DNA from: Fragilaria radians
Taxonomy: Eukaryota > Bacillariophyta > Fragilariophyceae > Fragilariales > Fragilariaceae
Direction of reading: 5' to 3'
Length of the DNA stretch: 64,000 bases
Assembly (NCBI GenBank): GCA_900642245.1
Contig: CAAAJI010000069.1
Location: 123,940-187,939 of the forward strand
A program made the translations under genes and the position numbers. Shown here one piece after another: positions 43,372 through 55,003 of the stretch; position 1 is the first letter of the stretch, and every line of letters starts with the position of its first letter. The notes beneath the pieces were generated by a model. The model saw only the letters and a program-made list of their open reading frames with translations, was not told the origin of the DNA and searched no databases.

Positions 43372-44318
43372 CTAAAAGAATCCAGGCACCTTTTTCTTCT
43401 TTTCTTCACCTGCATTTTCAGCCTCGGATGGGGTTGAAAATCCCATTGCACCGAGTTTTCCTGCCGCTGCACTCTTACCTAGAGCTTCTTGCTTGAGAAG
43501 TGCCATTTCCACGGCTGTTTTACCCCAATCATATCCATGATTGCTTGTGCCTGAGCTACGTTTCTTCACCTGCTCTTCGTTGAGACATGTTAGGACGCCA
43601 AATACGATGGGAGTTGATGTCTGAATACCGACATTCATGATTCCCTTCGCAACAGCATCCGCGATGTACTCGAAATGCATAGTATCGCCTTTGATCAAAA
43701 CTCCAGCACAAATTACTGCATCGACTGTTCCGCTCATGGCAAGAAATTTGGCGGCCAATGGAAGTTCGTAGGATCCAGGAACCTCCGTTTCAAAGATACT
43801 TTCTTCTTCTACCTTACATTCCTTTAGTGCCGTGCGGATGCCCGTGACAAGATTTGTGACATGTTCATTATTCCATCGCGTTCGGATTATGCCGATGCGT
43901 ACAGTCGTACCATCTAGGTCACCAAAGCTGACTTCCGATTCGGCTGCCTGTAATGTTCGTCTGTGTGAGTCTTTAACCAAAAAAGATTGGGGAGAATGCA
44001 GGCGTTTGATTGATGAACAATAGTGAAAGTAAAAATGTTCAACAAACAAATTCAAACCATTGAAAGTTAATGCATTGATTTTCTGAGATGCATCCCCATC
44101 TCAGTAAAACACTAGAAACGAAGAACAACAGATGGCATTCGAAAAAGTGAGAGTCAGCTGCCGATGACGTCATTAGCGCTGCCAATTGTTGATTATACAT
44201 GTCTCCTTACCTTAAGGTGGACTGCTCGGAAGGATGATAAAGAAATGGGAGAAAACGAAGTTGCTGTTGCGATAAAGGATGCAAGTAGAAGAAGAATGTT
44301 AATGATTTGATTTTGCAT
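43372..44318 (-). CDS. ribH: 6,7-dimethyl-8-ribityllumazine synthase, plastid-targeted
   Basis: Two exons: 44318-44211 (36 codons) and 43947-43372, with an intron of 263 bp, giving 227 residues. It catalyses the penultimate step of riboflavin synthesis: 5-amino-6-ribitylaminouracil plus 3,4-dihydroxy-2-butanone 4-phosphate gives 6,7-dimethyl-8-ribityllumazine. Motifs are IGIIRTRWN, the VPGSYELPLAAKFL substrate loop, CAGVLIKGDTMHFEYIADAV with the catalytic His in the HFEY segment, and PIVFGVLTCLNEEQ. Exon 1 encodes a signal peptide (NILLLLASFIATATSFSP) with a SF-type plastid-entry site. The frame that continues upstream of exon 2 in genomic DNA is intron. A Lys-rich tail (EEKKKKVPGFF) closes the protein. 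It shares a divergent promoter with the dehydrogenase at 44605. Confidence 0.92.
44165..44172. promoter_or_regulatory. TGACGTCA palindrome inside the ribH intron
   Basis: A perfect palindrome lies within the single intron of the lumazine synthase gene, about 39 bp after the donor site. It is the first of two identical boxes 318 bp apart. An intronic bZIP site is plausible but unproven. Confidence 0.35.
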
Positions 44319-44604
44319 TGTTGGATGTTGTCTTGGAAGAAAGTAGGAATATATCCAAGGAGTTACGTTTACTGGCGCGCTGGTAGCAGCAGTGCAAGTT
44401 TTTTGGATCCCAACATTAGTGTACTTGCAATGAACTAGTAAATGATATTGTCGACAGTGCTAGCGATATCATTTGACTTCGATGACGTCAGTGAATCGTA
44501 TCTTGAGAACGACTGAACAACAGTTATATCAAATACATGCAACATTTTCAAATATTTGTTGGTAGTGCGTACACAACCCTGATATTGTTACCCTTTTGGA
44601 TATC
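44319..44604. promoter_or_regulatory. Divergent promoter of ribH and a dehydrogenase gene
   Basis: Only 286 bp separate the two start codons. One perfect TGACGTCA palindrome lies at 44483-44490, about 165 bp from the ribH ATG and 115 bp from the dehydrogenase ATG. It could serve both directions. Confidence 0.5.
44483..44490. promoter_or_regulatory. TGACGTCA palindrome between ribH and the dehydrogenase
   Basis: A perfect bZIP/CRE-type palindrome in a short divergent promoter. The same octamer occurs upstream of the plastid SAP-like/STI1 gene. Confidence 0.45.
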
Positions 44605-45639
44605 ATGATTCGGACAATGCAATTGCTATCTCAACACCGACCAGTAGCAATTTTCCTCAATGCTGCTCGATTGGATTACGACAATCGATTGGACTTTACT
44701 CGTCTGGAGGCACTATGTGACTTTCGTCGTCACAATGTGGATAAAGTTACAGATCCAAACGAGCTCTTGGAGAAAGTTCAGGGGGCTGAAATTGTCATCA
44801 CTAAGGAAATGACAGTTTCTGCAGATGTTTTTTCTCGATTTCCCCCCTCTGTGAAACTGCTATGTGAGGCAGGGACTGGATATAACAATTTGCCGATCCG
44901 AGAAGCCCGTGCTCGCAATGTATTGGTATGCAACGTACCCACATACAGTACAGACGCAGTGGCTCATATGGCGATTACATACCTAATGAACCTTTCCGTG
45001 AGTATGTTCGATCAACAGCGAATGCTGTTGCAGGGTGATAGAAGCAACTTTACAGGTCCCTTCACCCTCCCTCTCATGGAGTTGACGGATAAGACTATTG
45101 GTCTGATTGGTGGAGCGGGTTTAATCGGTAGTAAGGTAGCTGATATATGCCTGGTTCTGGGAATGAAGGTGATCATTAGCAGTCGAGCAGGAAAATTACC
45201 GCAATCACATCATCTCGCAAATAATCCACGTGTTACTGTAGTCAAAGACTTGGAACCACTACTACGCGAATCTGATTTTGTTTCCATCCATTGTCCACTC
45301 AATGAGGAAACGCGAGGAAGCTTTGGTCGTGCTCAACTAGATATGATGAAGCCAACAGCTTTTTTAATCAACACATCTCGAGGTGCAATATGCAAAGAGC
45401 AAGAGCTCATTCAAGCACTCAAGGAAGGTGTGATCCGTGGAGCTGGTTTGGACGTGACAACAACAGAACCACCACCAGAGGATTCGGAGATATGGAATCT
45501 TCCCAATTGTTGGCTAAGCCCTCATACGGGTTGGAGAAGGATCGAAACACGACAACGTCTAGTAGACATGACTGCCGATTCGATTGAAGCATATTGCAAG
45601 GCAAAGAATGAACAAGACATGATCAATATTGTGAATTAA
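44605..45639 (+). CDS. D-2-hydroxyacid dehydrogenase family protein
   Basis: A protein of 344 residues. The frame opens at TTG 44596, and the first ATG is at 44605. It is an NAD(P)-dependent D-isomer-specific 2-hydroxyacid dehydrogenase related to glycerate, phosphoglycerate and hydroxypyruvate reductases. Visible features are CEAGTGYNNLPI in the substrate domain, the nucleotide loop TIGLIGGAGLIGSKVADI, the catalytic Arg in INTSRGAI, Glu in TTTEPPPED and His in LSPHTGWRR. The phosphoglycerate dehydrogenase C-terminal ACT domain is absent, so a glyoxylate/hydroxypyruvate-reductase or D-lactate-type role is more likely. No targeting peptide is evident. It is divergent from ribH. Confidence 0.88.
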   Translation: MIRTMQLLSQHRPVAIFLNAARLDYDNRLDFTRLEALCDFRRHNVDKVTDPNELLEKVQGAEIVITKEMTVSADVFSRFPPSVKLLCEAGTGYNNLPIREARARNVLVCNVPTYSTDAVAHMAITYLMNLSVSMFDQQRMLLQGDRSNFTGPFTLPLMELTDKTIGLIGGAGLIGSKVADICLVLGMKVIISSRAGKLPQSHHLANNPRVTVVKDLEPLLRESDFVSIHCPLNEETRGSFGRAQLDMMKPTAFLINTSRGAICKEQELIQALKEGVIRGAGLDVTTTEPPPEDSEIWNLPNCWLSPHTGWRRIETRQRLVDMTADSIEAYCKAKNEQDMINIVN

Positions 45640-45989
45640 AAATTCAATTGGAATCCCTCTAACTTGCATGAACATGCTTTGCATATCTTCATCAGATATT
45701 TTATGTCTTTCCTTTAAAACACGATGCTATTGAATCGTTAGAACAGTAATAGAGTAAAAGCCTAATTTCAATAAATATCATCCTTTCTACATGAAAATGT
45801 ATTTTTGTTCATCGAAAGGTTTATTTGTCACTTGCTTGATGGCATCAAGAAAAATAAACTAATTGAACAAAATTTTCGATTACAAGGGAATCCTTGACGA
45901 GACTTTTTGTCATTTAATCCTGTGTTTACCTCATCAGAAATCGAAGAAATTAAACTCATACACTAGGAATCGATATATCAGGTAACGAA
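45640..45989. other. Spacer between convergent genes
   Basis: This 350-bp AT-rich stretch holds the 3' ends of the dehydrogenase (plus) and RuvBL1 (minus) genes. Nothing else is seen. Confidence 0.6.
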
Positions 45990-47510
45990 TCAATGTAAGT
46001 AGCCCTCTGAGACTGCCAACCTTTTGGCACTAGCCTTGCCATCTAAAAAGAGAGAATCGACAGTTTCGACATCCTCAGCAGTCAACTTCGTTCGGCCCAA
46101 CGCTTCCGCAGTAATTTTACTTGGTGTCAAGAGTTGGACAGCATACCGAAGTGAGGTACGGCTACCTATTTGTCCCAGCAATTTTAAGGCACCTTCATCC
46201 ATGTCAATCTTTTCGACCCCAGCCCGAATCGATAATATATGAACCATTTCATCTTCCGTGTATGGATGTGTTCGAATAATGAGCATACGATCTAGAAGGT
46301 CAACTGGGATACCATGAGGTGACACCACATCATCTGTCCCTCTTACATGAGTTAACCCTCTATTCGTAGCACAGATAACTATGGGACTTAATTGTGATTC
46401 TAGGGCTCGATTGAGGTATGTGAAGCACTCAATATCCAACATATGAACTTCGTCAATGAATAAGACGCCAGGAACTAACTCTGCGACACCGTCATTGATA
46501 TATTTGTTGACCACTCGATTAATTTCTTGTCGCAATTTGTCGGTAATTTCAGTCTTTTTTGGCTTGTTAATTTGAGTGACTAAACTCAAGACATCTCGTT
46601 TATTTCCCGACGAAGGTTGTGCATTGGCCACATCAAGGTCGTGCAACGTTACATCTTGTACGACTTGCCGCTTCTTATGAATTTCCCCTTTTGGAATGGG
46701 TACGTAATCTTCGACTTCTAAATCAAACTCTGTCGCGTATGCGTCACTTCGTCCTACCCTCTTCACAGAGCCGGTGTTGGATTCAATGTAAATGACATCT
46801 CCCACAGTTACTCTCTCCTTGGTCAAAGATTCATGAATCGTAGGATCTAAACGGAGCGTTTTAGTCCCCTTCGTAGATTTAAGTCCCAGAACTACATGTG
46901 AAATGGTGCGTCCATAACCTCCCAAAGGATCTTCTGTTTCTTCCACAGTCAATTCCGTAACTTCCCCCTCGTAGACTTCCTTCATTTCTCGGATTCTCAA
47001 TCCAATGGCTCGTCTGAAGTGTTCCATCAAAATTTCTGTCTTTTTGACTTCACTCGAATATACCTCTGAGCCTACCATGGGACAAAATGGTACATGGGGC
47101 CCTAGTTCATGAGCCAGTGCAAGGGCTAGTGCTGTCTTTCCAGTTCCCGGTGCTCCGGCGAGAAGGACAGCCCGACCAGCCATCGATTGTGCTCGGATAA
47201 GATCTCGAACCAATCCACAGGCCTCCCGTGCCTCACATTGTCCCACTAAGCCTCGGTCGACTAATTTGGCAGTCCCATCGTCGTCATTTAATCCCAAACC
47301 TGTGATGTGTGTGTGTGCCGAAACTCGATCCTAGGTATGAATGACAAAATAGAACCAGAGTTGAAATGTACACGTGATTAATTCATGGATTCATGGATTT
47401 TTGTGTGTGCGTTTAGTGAAATGAAAAGCCGGATAAAAAATTAGATATCATGGACTTGCAAACGAAAGTAGATACTAAGGTTACGTTGTCTTTCAGCAAC
47501 CTACCTTCAT
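45990..47510 (-). CDS. RUVBL1: RuvB-like 1 (pontin) AAA+ ATPase
   Basis: Two exons: a 6-nt coding mini-exon at 47510-47505 (ATG AAG), an intron of 174 bp, and 47330-45990. The protein has 448 residues, against about 456 in animals. Pontin forms hetero-hexamers with RuvBL2 in the INO80, SWR1 and R2TP complexes. Walker A is LAGAPGTGKTALAL and Walker B is GVLFIDEVHMLD. Domain II inserts between them (VYEGEVTELTVEETED onward). Sensor and arginine-finger regions follow (ICATNRGLTHVRG, GIPVDLLDRMLIIR). The contiguous frame begins only at TTG 47297. The splice adds DRVSAHTHITGLGL, which matches the conserved family N-terminus. RuvBL2 is not in this window. Confidence 0.92.
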
Positions 47511-49086
47511 GGTGTGGCTTTGATTTCCGAAAAATAGGTATTTTTTATGGCAGCTAAGACGAATGGATAGCACAATTTCACGGAAAACTGTCTGTCCCAA
47601 AACTATTCTTCAGTTTTGAATTGAGCATGAGTGCTTCCCATACTGAGCTAAAGATATCTAGAGGCCATTCGAAAATGAAATTTCAATCCAAATTTTTTAG
47701 TCCATGTCTGATTTGAGAAAAGCATGTGTTCAAGTACCTTTTTGATCAAACATAAATTCTTTTAGAGAATTCAAATTATATGAAATTAAGAAGAAAAGAC
47801 CACCAGCTAGTAGTTAATTGAAAATTAATCCTGAAGTAATGCAAAGTATCTGATCAAAGCAGAATGAATTCAGTAAAGCTTGTAAAGATATCTTAAGATC
47901 AGAAGCCTTTTATTATTATCATATCAAATAGCATGCTATAGTGAATTTCTGCAGGCAAATTAAAAGGAAAATATCCAACCAGAAACGAAAGTAAAGCATA
48001 TGCTCTCTGAACCTTAATTTGAGGATAGTTGATACAGGAAAAGGCTGATGGTCCGCTAGAGGCTGACGGTCCGCTAGAGGCCTCAAGAACTGAACCTCCT
48101 TGTTTTCTCAAACTACAAGGTTTGCTCTATGTATATGCCCTATATAAAATATTATAAACGCTACACTTATCTAATCGTGGAATATTAGAGTAGTGACTTA
48201 CGTATTTTCAGTCTTGAATTTAGAATCAGTAATTAACTTCAGGGTATGCCAGTACATCACATTTGTTTCACTGCTCTACACTTTGAGTAAAACATTAAAT
48301 CATGTAAAGGTTCCTGAAGCACTTATGATATTTATCACCTAAGCTTTGAGAACTTTGATTTGTATCATCTAAAATTTGCAAACAAAAAAATGAGAGGCAA
48401 TATCGTTTCAGTTATGTGATATCTTCCCACTTATTATAACAGGACTACTCCAAAAGTTGGTACACAATAACATCTCTTGAACTAATCTCTTTCTGGGTTA
48501 ATTCCATGTGCTCGCTATAATCTTAAAGCATCAACATCTAGGATTTTGGCATATAGTACAAGGTTGACCATATTAATCGGATTGCAAGCAGGAGACCTCA
48601 ATAGTGATTCAAAGGATCATATATATAATGAAGACCAAGTACCTGATTTATTACCAAATGTGGATGAAGCAATGACATTATGGGCAATACCAGCATGTTC
48701 AGCTACTCACCTATATGAAATGCTCATTGTCAATCTGGCTGAAATTCAGACCTGAATCAATTTTTTGGAGGATCTGAATTATTGATATCGTTATGCAAGA
48801 TCATATCTAGCAAAAGCAAACAAATTGTATACAATGGCATGTAAATCAGATATATGCTACATACTACAACATCCTCCTTATAATAACGTTTTTCAGTAGA
48901 AAAATCAGTATCATGGATAATAGAAGGGCACCAAAGTTGCTAAAAGTATTTTCTCGTTTTGATTGAATCCACGAACTTGAAAAAAACATTTAAATCTAGA
49001 ATTCATAGAGAAGAATTAAGGGTCCTTGTGCATTCTGAATATTGATAATCATGGCTTGTCGTTACAATCTCCTGGCAAGTGATGCT
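47511..49086. other. Intergenic region with an 18-bp tandem duplication
   Basis: 48043-48060 and 48061-48078 are two 18-bp copies (GGCTGAYGGTCCGCTAGA) that differ at one base. No coding frame is supported. The left part is the promoter of RuvBL1. Confidence 0.5.
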
Positions 49087-52000
49087 TTACTGTTCATCCT
49101 TTGCGGTGGAAATCTTATCGTTAATGATGAGACTGCTTGCTGCTTTGACTACACTAGTCCAATCTCCACGACTGATCATATCATCAAGCTGTGATGCATT
49201 TTCCAAGCTGATTCGAGGAGAAGGATTCAAAAATCTCGATGAATGGTCGATTGCTAATACTGAAGGTTCACTTTGGATGCTTGTATCACTTAGCATTGCC
49301 GCCGCGTCTCCAACTGCCTCCCAATCACCAGATTCGACTGCAATCTCCAATGCTGTTCTTTGACGACGTATATTTGCATCATCCCTGTCTGAACTTGAAT
49401 GAGGCGACCCTAAACTTGTTCTCTCTTTCGATGGAAGAAGCATTGACGGTATAGGGTCAGAACGTGCAAAAGTGCTCTCTGATGCTTCGGAACTGGAGTC
49501 CGAGGCAGACGACGCGTCATCGCCGACAAAGCTCCCGATGTGTGTAGGTCTCAAGACATCGATCGCTCTCGTATAGGTGGGTGGCGCTTCCAAACCTAGT
49601 TCTTCAATGTCAGTTAATCTCACGGAATTTTCCTTTAAAGACGATGACGCGAGAGATCGCTGTTCCTGCCTTAAACCATGCTGTTGCTTATAAAAATTTT
49701 GCTGCATAATGAGAGAGGTCGTAACCAGTTTTTTTTCGCTACCCTTATATTTCTGAGGCTTATTACTTTTTTCATTGCCAAATGTATCAGGATTAATTCG
49801 ACTGAATGTATCTTTCTCATCCACCCGAATTCCTCCAGGATTGCTGATTCTTGGTGGTGTCGACTTGGCGGCTTGTGACGCTAATAATGTTGCAGCCACG
49901 GCTACAATTCGTTCATAATCACCCAAAGCCATTAGCTTGTAGACCTCTGAGATTTTTGCATTCTCGAAAGAAGTGAAGGAATCATCAACTTTCGAAACGG
50001 ATCCCATTTTCTTATGGTTTTGATTATTAGAAACGATTCCACTCTGAGAAATCCTAGTCCTGCTGGTATCTTTATCGTTGCTTTGACTGTCTAAAAGCTG
50101 AAGTTCAAGAGTGTTCGCCACAATAGATGTCATACTGTACATACATTAGTTTTACCAAGTAAAGGCATCAGCATTCGATTCGTAGATTCAACTTACTTTT
50201 TATCCTTCGCTTCTTTTTTGGCAACTGGATCTGATTTAGGTTTTGATGCAATTTTTTTCAGTTTTTGCACATCGGAACCTCCAGACATTGAGTTTCCAAA
50301 ACTTGAAGACCAACCGCTTGATCCAGCGTACGAAGAATTTGAAGAAATTTGATTAGAGTCTTCTTTTGTCTTATTAAAATTATTATTGTTTCTCTTAATT
50401 GAGGCTAATGCAAAAATCTTGTTGGAGACTACAGCATTCGCCGACAAAGGAGCACAGCTTGGTAGTTCACCGATTTCACTTTGGAGACTTGGAGAATTGG
50501 TTTGACATAGTTCTGAAATGATGTCCTCTTCCGCATGATGCTTCCTTCTAATGATTATGACACATCCCAATGTCAGGAGGAACGACATCAATACACCAAA
50601 GGCGATACCAATGATAGACGATGAGCCTAATCCCGTTAAATCTGATCGTGGATTAATCAGACTCTCTAGGATGTACACATTGCTATTCGTGTTTATCCGC
50701 TCTGTCAAGATATCTTGCAAATGCCCTTCTGCGATCGAAGATTTTATTTGCCTTGTAAAGTCTTCCGTATCAATGCTGGCTCCAGGATCAATCGTAACGA
50801 AATCTATTACATGAATGACCTCTTGGCATCTGTCCTCAGGGACAACAAAGGAAGGACAATCTAGCACAGCATGAGAAACTAATAAAGCCTTTCGATAGGG
50901 CAAAAAGAAAATGTAGGGGAAAAACCTTACCGATAAGCTCTTGGGCTATGATACTTGAATGAAAGCGAGCTTTAACTTTCATTTCTGCACCGATTTCTGA
51001 CGCCAGTGCGTCGATCCCTTTGACAAGGTCTATGCTAACACCATAACTTTCACCGTTTCGAATACCAATGAAATACATCACCACGTTTATTCCCAGATAA
51101 GTTGGTGCAGTGGATGTCACCCCTAAAGTCGGAGACGATATTGTAGGCACCTTAGTGGAAATTGTTGTTTCCGGAGACGAAATTGATGGGGTCAGCGCCG
51201 TTGGTCGGTACTTCGTGGGTGGCGGAGTAATGGGATAAATAATCTCAAGTGGACTAATGGTGTCGACTTGAAATTTAGTCGGATATTTAGATTGTTTCAC
51301 AATTTCGGGACTAAAAGTCGGGGATATGATGCCAGCTGGACGAATACTTGTAGATATGACTGGTTGGAACATAGAAGGACGCAATGTATTGGGTCGGGAC
51401 GTTATTTGAATCAAGGTAGATGGCTGAAAAGAAGCGGGTACCTTGGTGCTCTGTTGGAATGTATTGGTTATGATGGGTGACTTTGTCGATGGCCGTAGTT
51501 CAGTAGGTATAGTGGTGAGTGCAATGACAGGAGCCAGGTTAGAGGGGCGTATAGATGCAGTAGAGATAGTTGGGGAGAGTAGCGTGGGTTTCATTGATGT
51601 GGATCGGGAAGCGGTGGGTAGGATACTGCCTGATCGAGCTTCTGTGGGCGTCAAACTACCCATTTGTGGCTTTGTCGCAAAGGAGGTAGCAGGTTGAAAT
51701 GTTGAGGTTGTCACGGTTAAGGGTGGAACGATTATTGGTGACGCTGCCGCAGGTTGTTTATCAGTGCTTACTGACCAAACCGGTTGGGGAACTAAGGTAT
51801 TTGGAGGGTAAAATGTAGGAGCAATTGTAGCATTTGCTGAGGTCGTGGTTCGAAATTCAGTAGGTGACATTAACGGATGTCGAAATACTGTCGGTTCAAT
51901 GGTGCCTCTGCCCAAAAAGTCGGGTGTCATTGGAGCAGGCCAGATATTTATGGGTACATAACTGCTTGGGAAAGTACTTTGGCGAGATTCTACTTTCAAC

Positions 52001-52602
52001 GTTGTGGGCATCATATATACTGGAATGAAAAGCGTCGGTTTTATTGTATGCAATGAAGGCGAGGGAGCATTAGAATCAAGGTCATTGGGAGAGTAGGAAG
52101 GACTTTCTGTGATACGAACTTGTGATGAGGTAGTTATCTCAACAATTTCCTCAATAGCACGCTGTATCGTTACGCAAACCGAATGTAAATATGCCTGAAC
52201 GATGGAATCGAGCGTATCTCCAGGTCTAGTTCCCAAGGTGCTTAAGTGAGCATTGTCACCAGTACAGCACTCTGAATTCTTCAGAAGCGTACAGCTACAG
52301 GCCAATAAGTTAAATGCCTGTCGTACCGGGCGCGGTAATTGTGAAAAGGATATTACTTTGGATTCCAAACCGGGAACTCCGAAGGATTGAGCTAGTGACA
52401 CGAATTCTTCCTTCGATACTTTCCTGTCATTATTCTGGTCTGAACTATATAATGCTGTGTAACATGTTTGTGTGTCATTGTAATCAATATTAACAATATC
52501 GATATCGAGGTATTCTCCTAGCTCTGAAATGTAAGCGTTATCGTCAGCATCTGTGAGTATCAAAGTAAGAAAAGAGAAAAATACAAGATACCGAGTCAGC
52601 AT
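49087..52602 (-). CDS. Receptor-like membrane protein with EF-hand, Pro/Thr-rich stalk and GDW repeats
   Basis: Three exons: 52602-50931, 50878-50197 and 50134-49087, with introns of 52 and 62 bp, giving 1133 residues. The order is a signal peptide (MLTRYLVFFSFLTLILTDA), a Cys-containing region with one EF-hand loop (DQNNDRKVSKEE, correct D/N/D/K/S/E spacing), a stalk of about 310 residues made of irregular S/T-x-x-P-T repeats (mucin-like), and a folded ectodomain (YFIGIRNGESYGVSIDLVKG through DRCQEVIHVIDF). A membrane segment (IIGIAFGVLMSFLLTLGCVI) then RRK follows, and a cytoplasmic tail. The tail has three related motifs: LGDYERIVAVAATLL, SGDWEAVGDAAAML and RGDWTSVVKAASSL. From memory the GDW unit recurs in many diatom proteins. 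The function, perhaps wall or surface related, is unknown. Confidence 0.8.
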
Positions 52603-54170
52603 CCTTATCCTGAAGATGTGTTTGAATTAAGCCAACAAGCCTTAGTCAAGTTTGTGTAAAAACTCCAATTTGAATTTGGTGATTTGGTGGAGTATCTAGG
52701 ATCCGGCCGAAAATTGTCTTTTGGGACTTATGTGACGTGCATTTTTTAACGCGATTGGGAACAACGGAAATCGCTATCGTTTACTATGGCGAGGCGAACG
52801 CTCTGAAATCCTCTCATCCTTAATTGTTGTATATACATGTTTGTTCGGGATTTATTTATCTCATTCAAATTTGGTGGGAAGACCTAAATCCGCTACAAAA
52901 AAGAAAAGTATGGAATGAGGCTTCTAAATCTTTTGTATTGGCCCAAGTTACGCTCAGCAAACAAAGACGATAGGTTTCTATTATTCAGGTTACTCCTATA
53001 AACTTCAAACACAAAGATTTATACAACCCAATTCCTAACGAACCTAACTAAACGAAATGGCACCCTTGATGTCAATCAAAACAAGTAAGGCATTTTATCA
53101 CGCATCAATGCAGCAACTAACGATTCATTTCCTTTCCTAAAAAAGTCTGTAGGTTAATGGATATTCAAATGCCAAATTAAGCAGTTTTTATGTTTCTAAC
53201 TTATCGCAACAATACGTATAAGGATTTTCAAAGGAAATTGAGTTTTGTTGAGAAACGTTACCATGGCTTAAACAGTTTGTATCCCTTTACAATACCAATT
53301 TCAATTTGATTGGAAGGCAAGAATGGATATGATAATTTTGACAATGTCCCCAAAGCCATCATGTGACTTAGTGCATCTCTTGTACCTCATTACATATTCC
53401 TTATGTATGTCCTGATAACATGGTTTAATGAAGAAAAAAACCAATATGACTTACATGGCGTTCATTATCTGTCTCAGTAGAAAGAATTTTGCCGTCTACA
53501 AATGATTTTGTGACAGGCGTCAAGATGTGTGTTAATACATCTCCCAGTTGTCAATTTTGTCACAAAGAAGTCCCTTTTCAATAAGTTTCAAAGAGTCTAA
53601 ATGATACAGCTAAGATTCCCGTTTTAAGATTGTGCTTACTCTTTGACATTTGCGTTGATTGCACCATTGCTAAGGCTAGACTAAAGAACGTTAAGAAAAT
53701 TTGGCTTAGAGATAGCAAGGTTAGTCAAGTTGCGGAAAGTTAAGATGTTGAATTAATTGTTTGGAATTTCAATCAAGGAGATCAAAATATTCAGCAAAAT
53801 TTGAATTTCACTAAAGTTAGTGATGATATTTACAAGATGGTTTATAGGTAACTAAAAAGTCTAGAATGTTCGCTTAATCCTGGGGCATCAAGCTTACTTG
53901 AAGAATACAAACAATGGATGAAATTGTAATCATGCCTTCACACTTAATCCATCAATTAATTGAAGAATGTGGCGAAGAAGTGCAAGAAAAGAAACGTGTT
54001 AGGACTTCAGAGAATCCTTGATCTAAGGACGCATTGATCTTGAAAAGCAGAAGAGATGTCTCTCGGAAGTTGGGAAAAAAATTAGTTAAACATGTTTTCA
54101 AGACCTGATATCACCATTTCATAGGAACACTTCCAAATCGTATAGATGATGTAACAATTGGGAGCCTACC
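52603..54170. other. Intergenic region left of the Tigger relic
   Basis: It contains the receptor-gene promoter (a TGACGTGC string at about 52733) and then about 1.1 kb in which the N-terminal and DDE part of the transposase would be expected. I find no readable remnant of them. A left terminal inverted repeat is not found. Confidence 0.4.
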
Positions 54171-54965
54171 ATGAATTATTGCCGGAAGAAACTATGTGCA
54201 AACACAGGTTGGAAGCAGCCTTGTGATCAAGGAATAATTAATGCATTGAAAACAAGGTACAAGTTCCTGTATCTGCGCAATGTACTGTCCTTCTATGAAC
54301 TTAATGACAATGAAAAAACAGCTTTAAAAGGACAAGGCAAAAAACTAAGTAGGGGATCAGCTGGTGTTAGATTTGGAAATCCTGCCCATCTTCTGGATGC
54401 AGCAAAAGATTTGAAGGAGGCTTGGGACAGTATCTTACCAATATCAATTGAAAATTGCTTTAGGAAAGCAGATATATCCATTGAATTCCGAGATGCAATT
54501 TGCCCAGGGCAAGATATCATTAAGACTGAACAAGTTTATGAACTCATAGAAGATATGGAGGAGCTTACGATTGAAGATATTGATGCATTTGTTCATGCCG
54601 ATGATCATGATGCACCTGAATTTGTTGAAGCAATGAAAGAAGATATTAACGACTTAATGGACAAGCTCCGCAAAGTTCAGCCTGATATGAATGAAGATGA
54701 AGAAATTAATAATGACAAAATTGTCAATCTTAATGATCCGCCAGTGGTTTGCAATATTGAAGATGTGTTTGCTGACATTGTATCTTTAGGACCTAAAATA
54801 ATGCACACTTTCACCAAAGAGTCGCATCAGGGCCTCTGTATTGCATACGAAACTATGTTATCACTGGCTATGAATATAAAAAGGGAGCAAAATCGTAAAA
54901 AATCAATGATGCCAAAAGTTCAATCTGCTATACGTGATTTTTTTCAAATGAAAAAAAAAATTTAA
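54171..54965 (+). pseudogene. C-terminal part of a Tigger/pogo (DDE_1) transposase
   Basis: A 264-residue frame. KQPCDQGIINALKTRYK is the PCDQGII..FK block that ends the DDE_1 domain of pogo/Tigger and CENP-B-related transposases. LLDAAKDLKEAWDSILPISI and ENCFRKADI match the next conserved block (AW..V...TI.NCFRKAG). The acidic, helical tail (IEDMEELTIEDIDAFV) is also typical. The N-terminal DNA-binding region and the catalytic Asp residues are missing and upstream sequence is not readable, so the copy is dead. The frame itself is intact over nearly 800 bp, which indicates fairly recent decay. Confidence 0.75.
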
Positions 54966-55003
54966 AATAAAGTTGAACTTGGAATTTCCCCTTTTAAACT
55001 GCG

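Noticed and set aside
43948..44055. Longer N-terminus of lumazine synthase read straight through genomic DNA
   Set aside because: It lacks a targeting signal and conservation. Splicing from the ATG at 44318 restores a signal peptide and plastid-entry motif in phase, so this stretch is intron.
50551..50814. Plus-strand 87-codon frame inside the receptor-like gene
   Set aside because: Antisense to the membrane segment and ectodomain of a supported gene, with no independent evidence.
51443..51697. Plus-strand 84-codon frame opposite the Pro/Thr stalk
   Set aside because: Antisense shadow of the repetitive stalk of the receptor-like gene.
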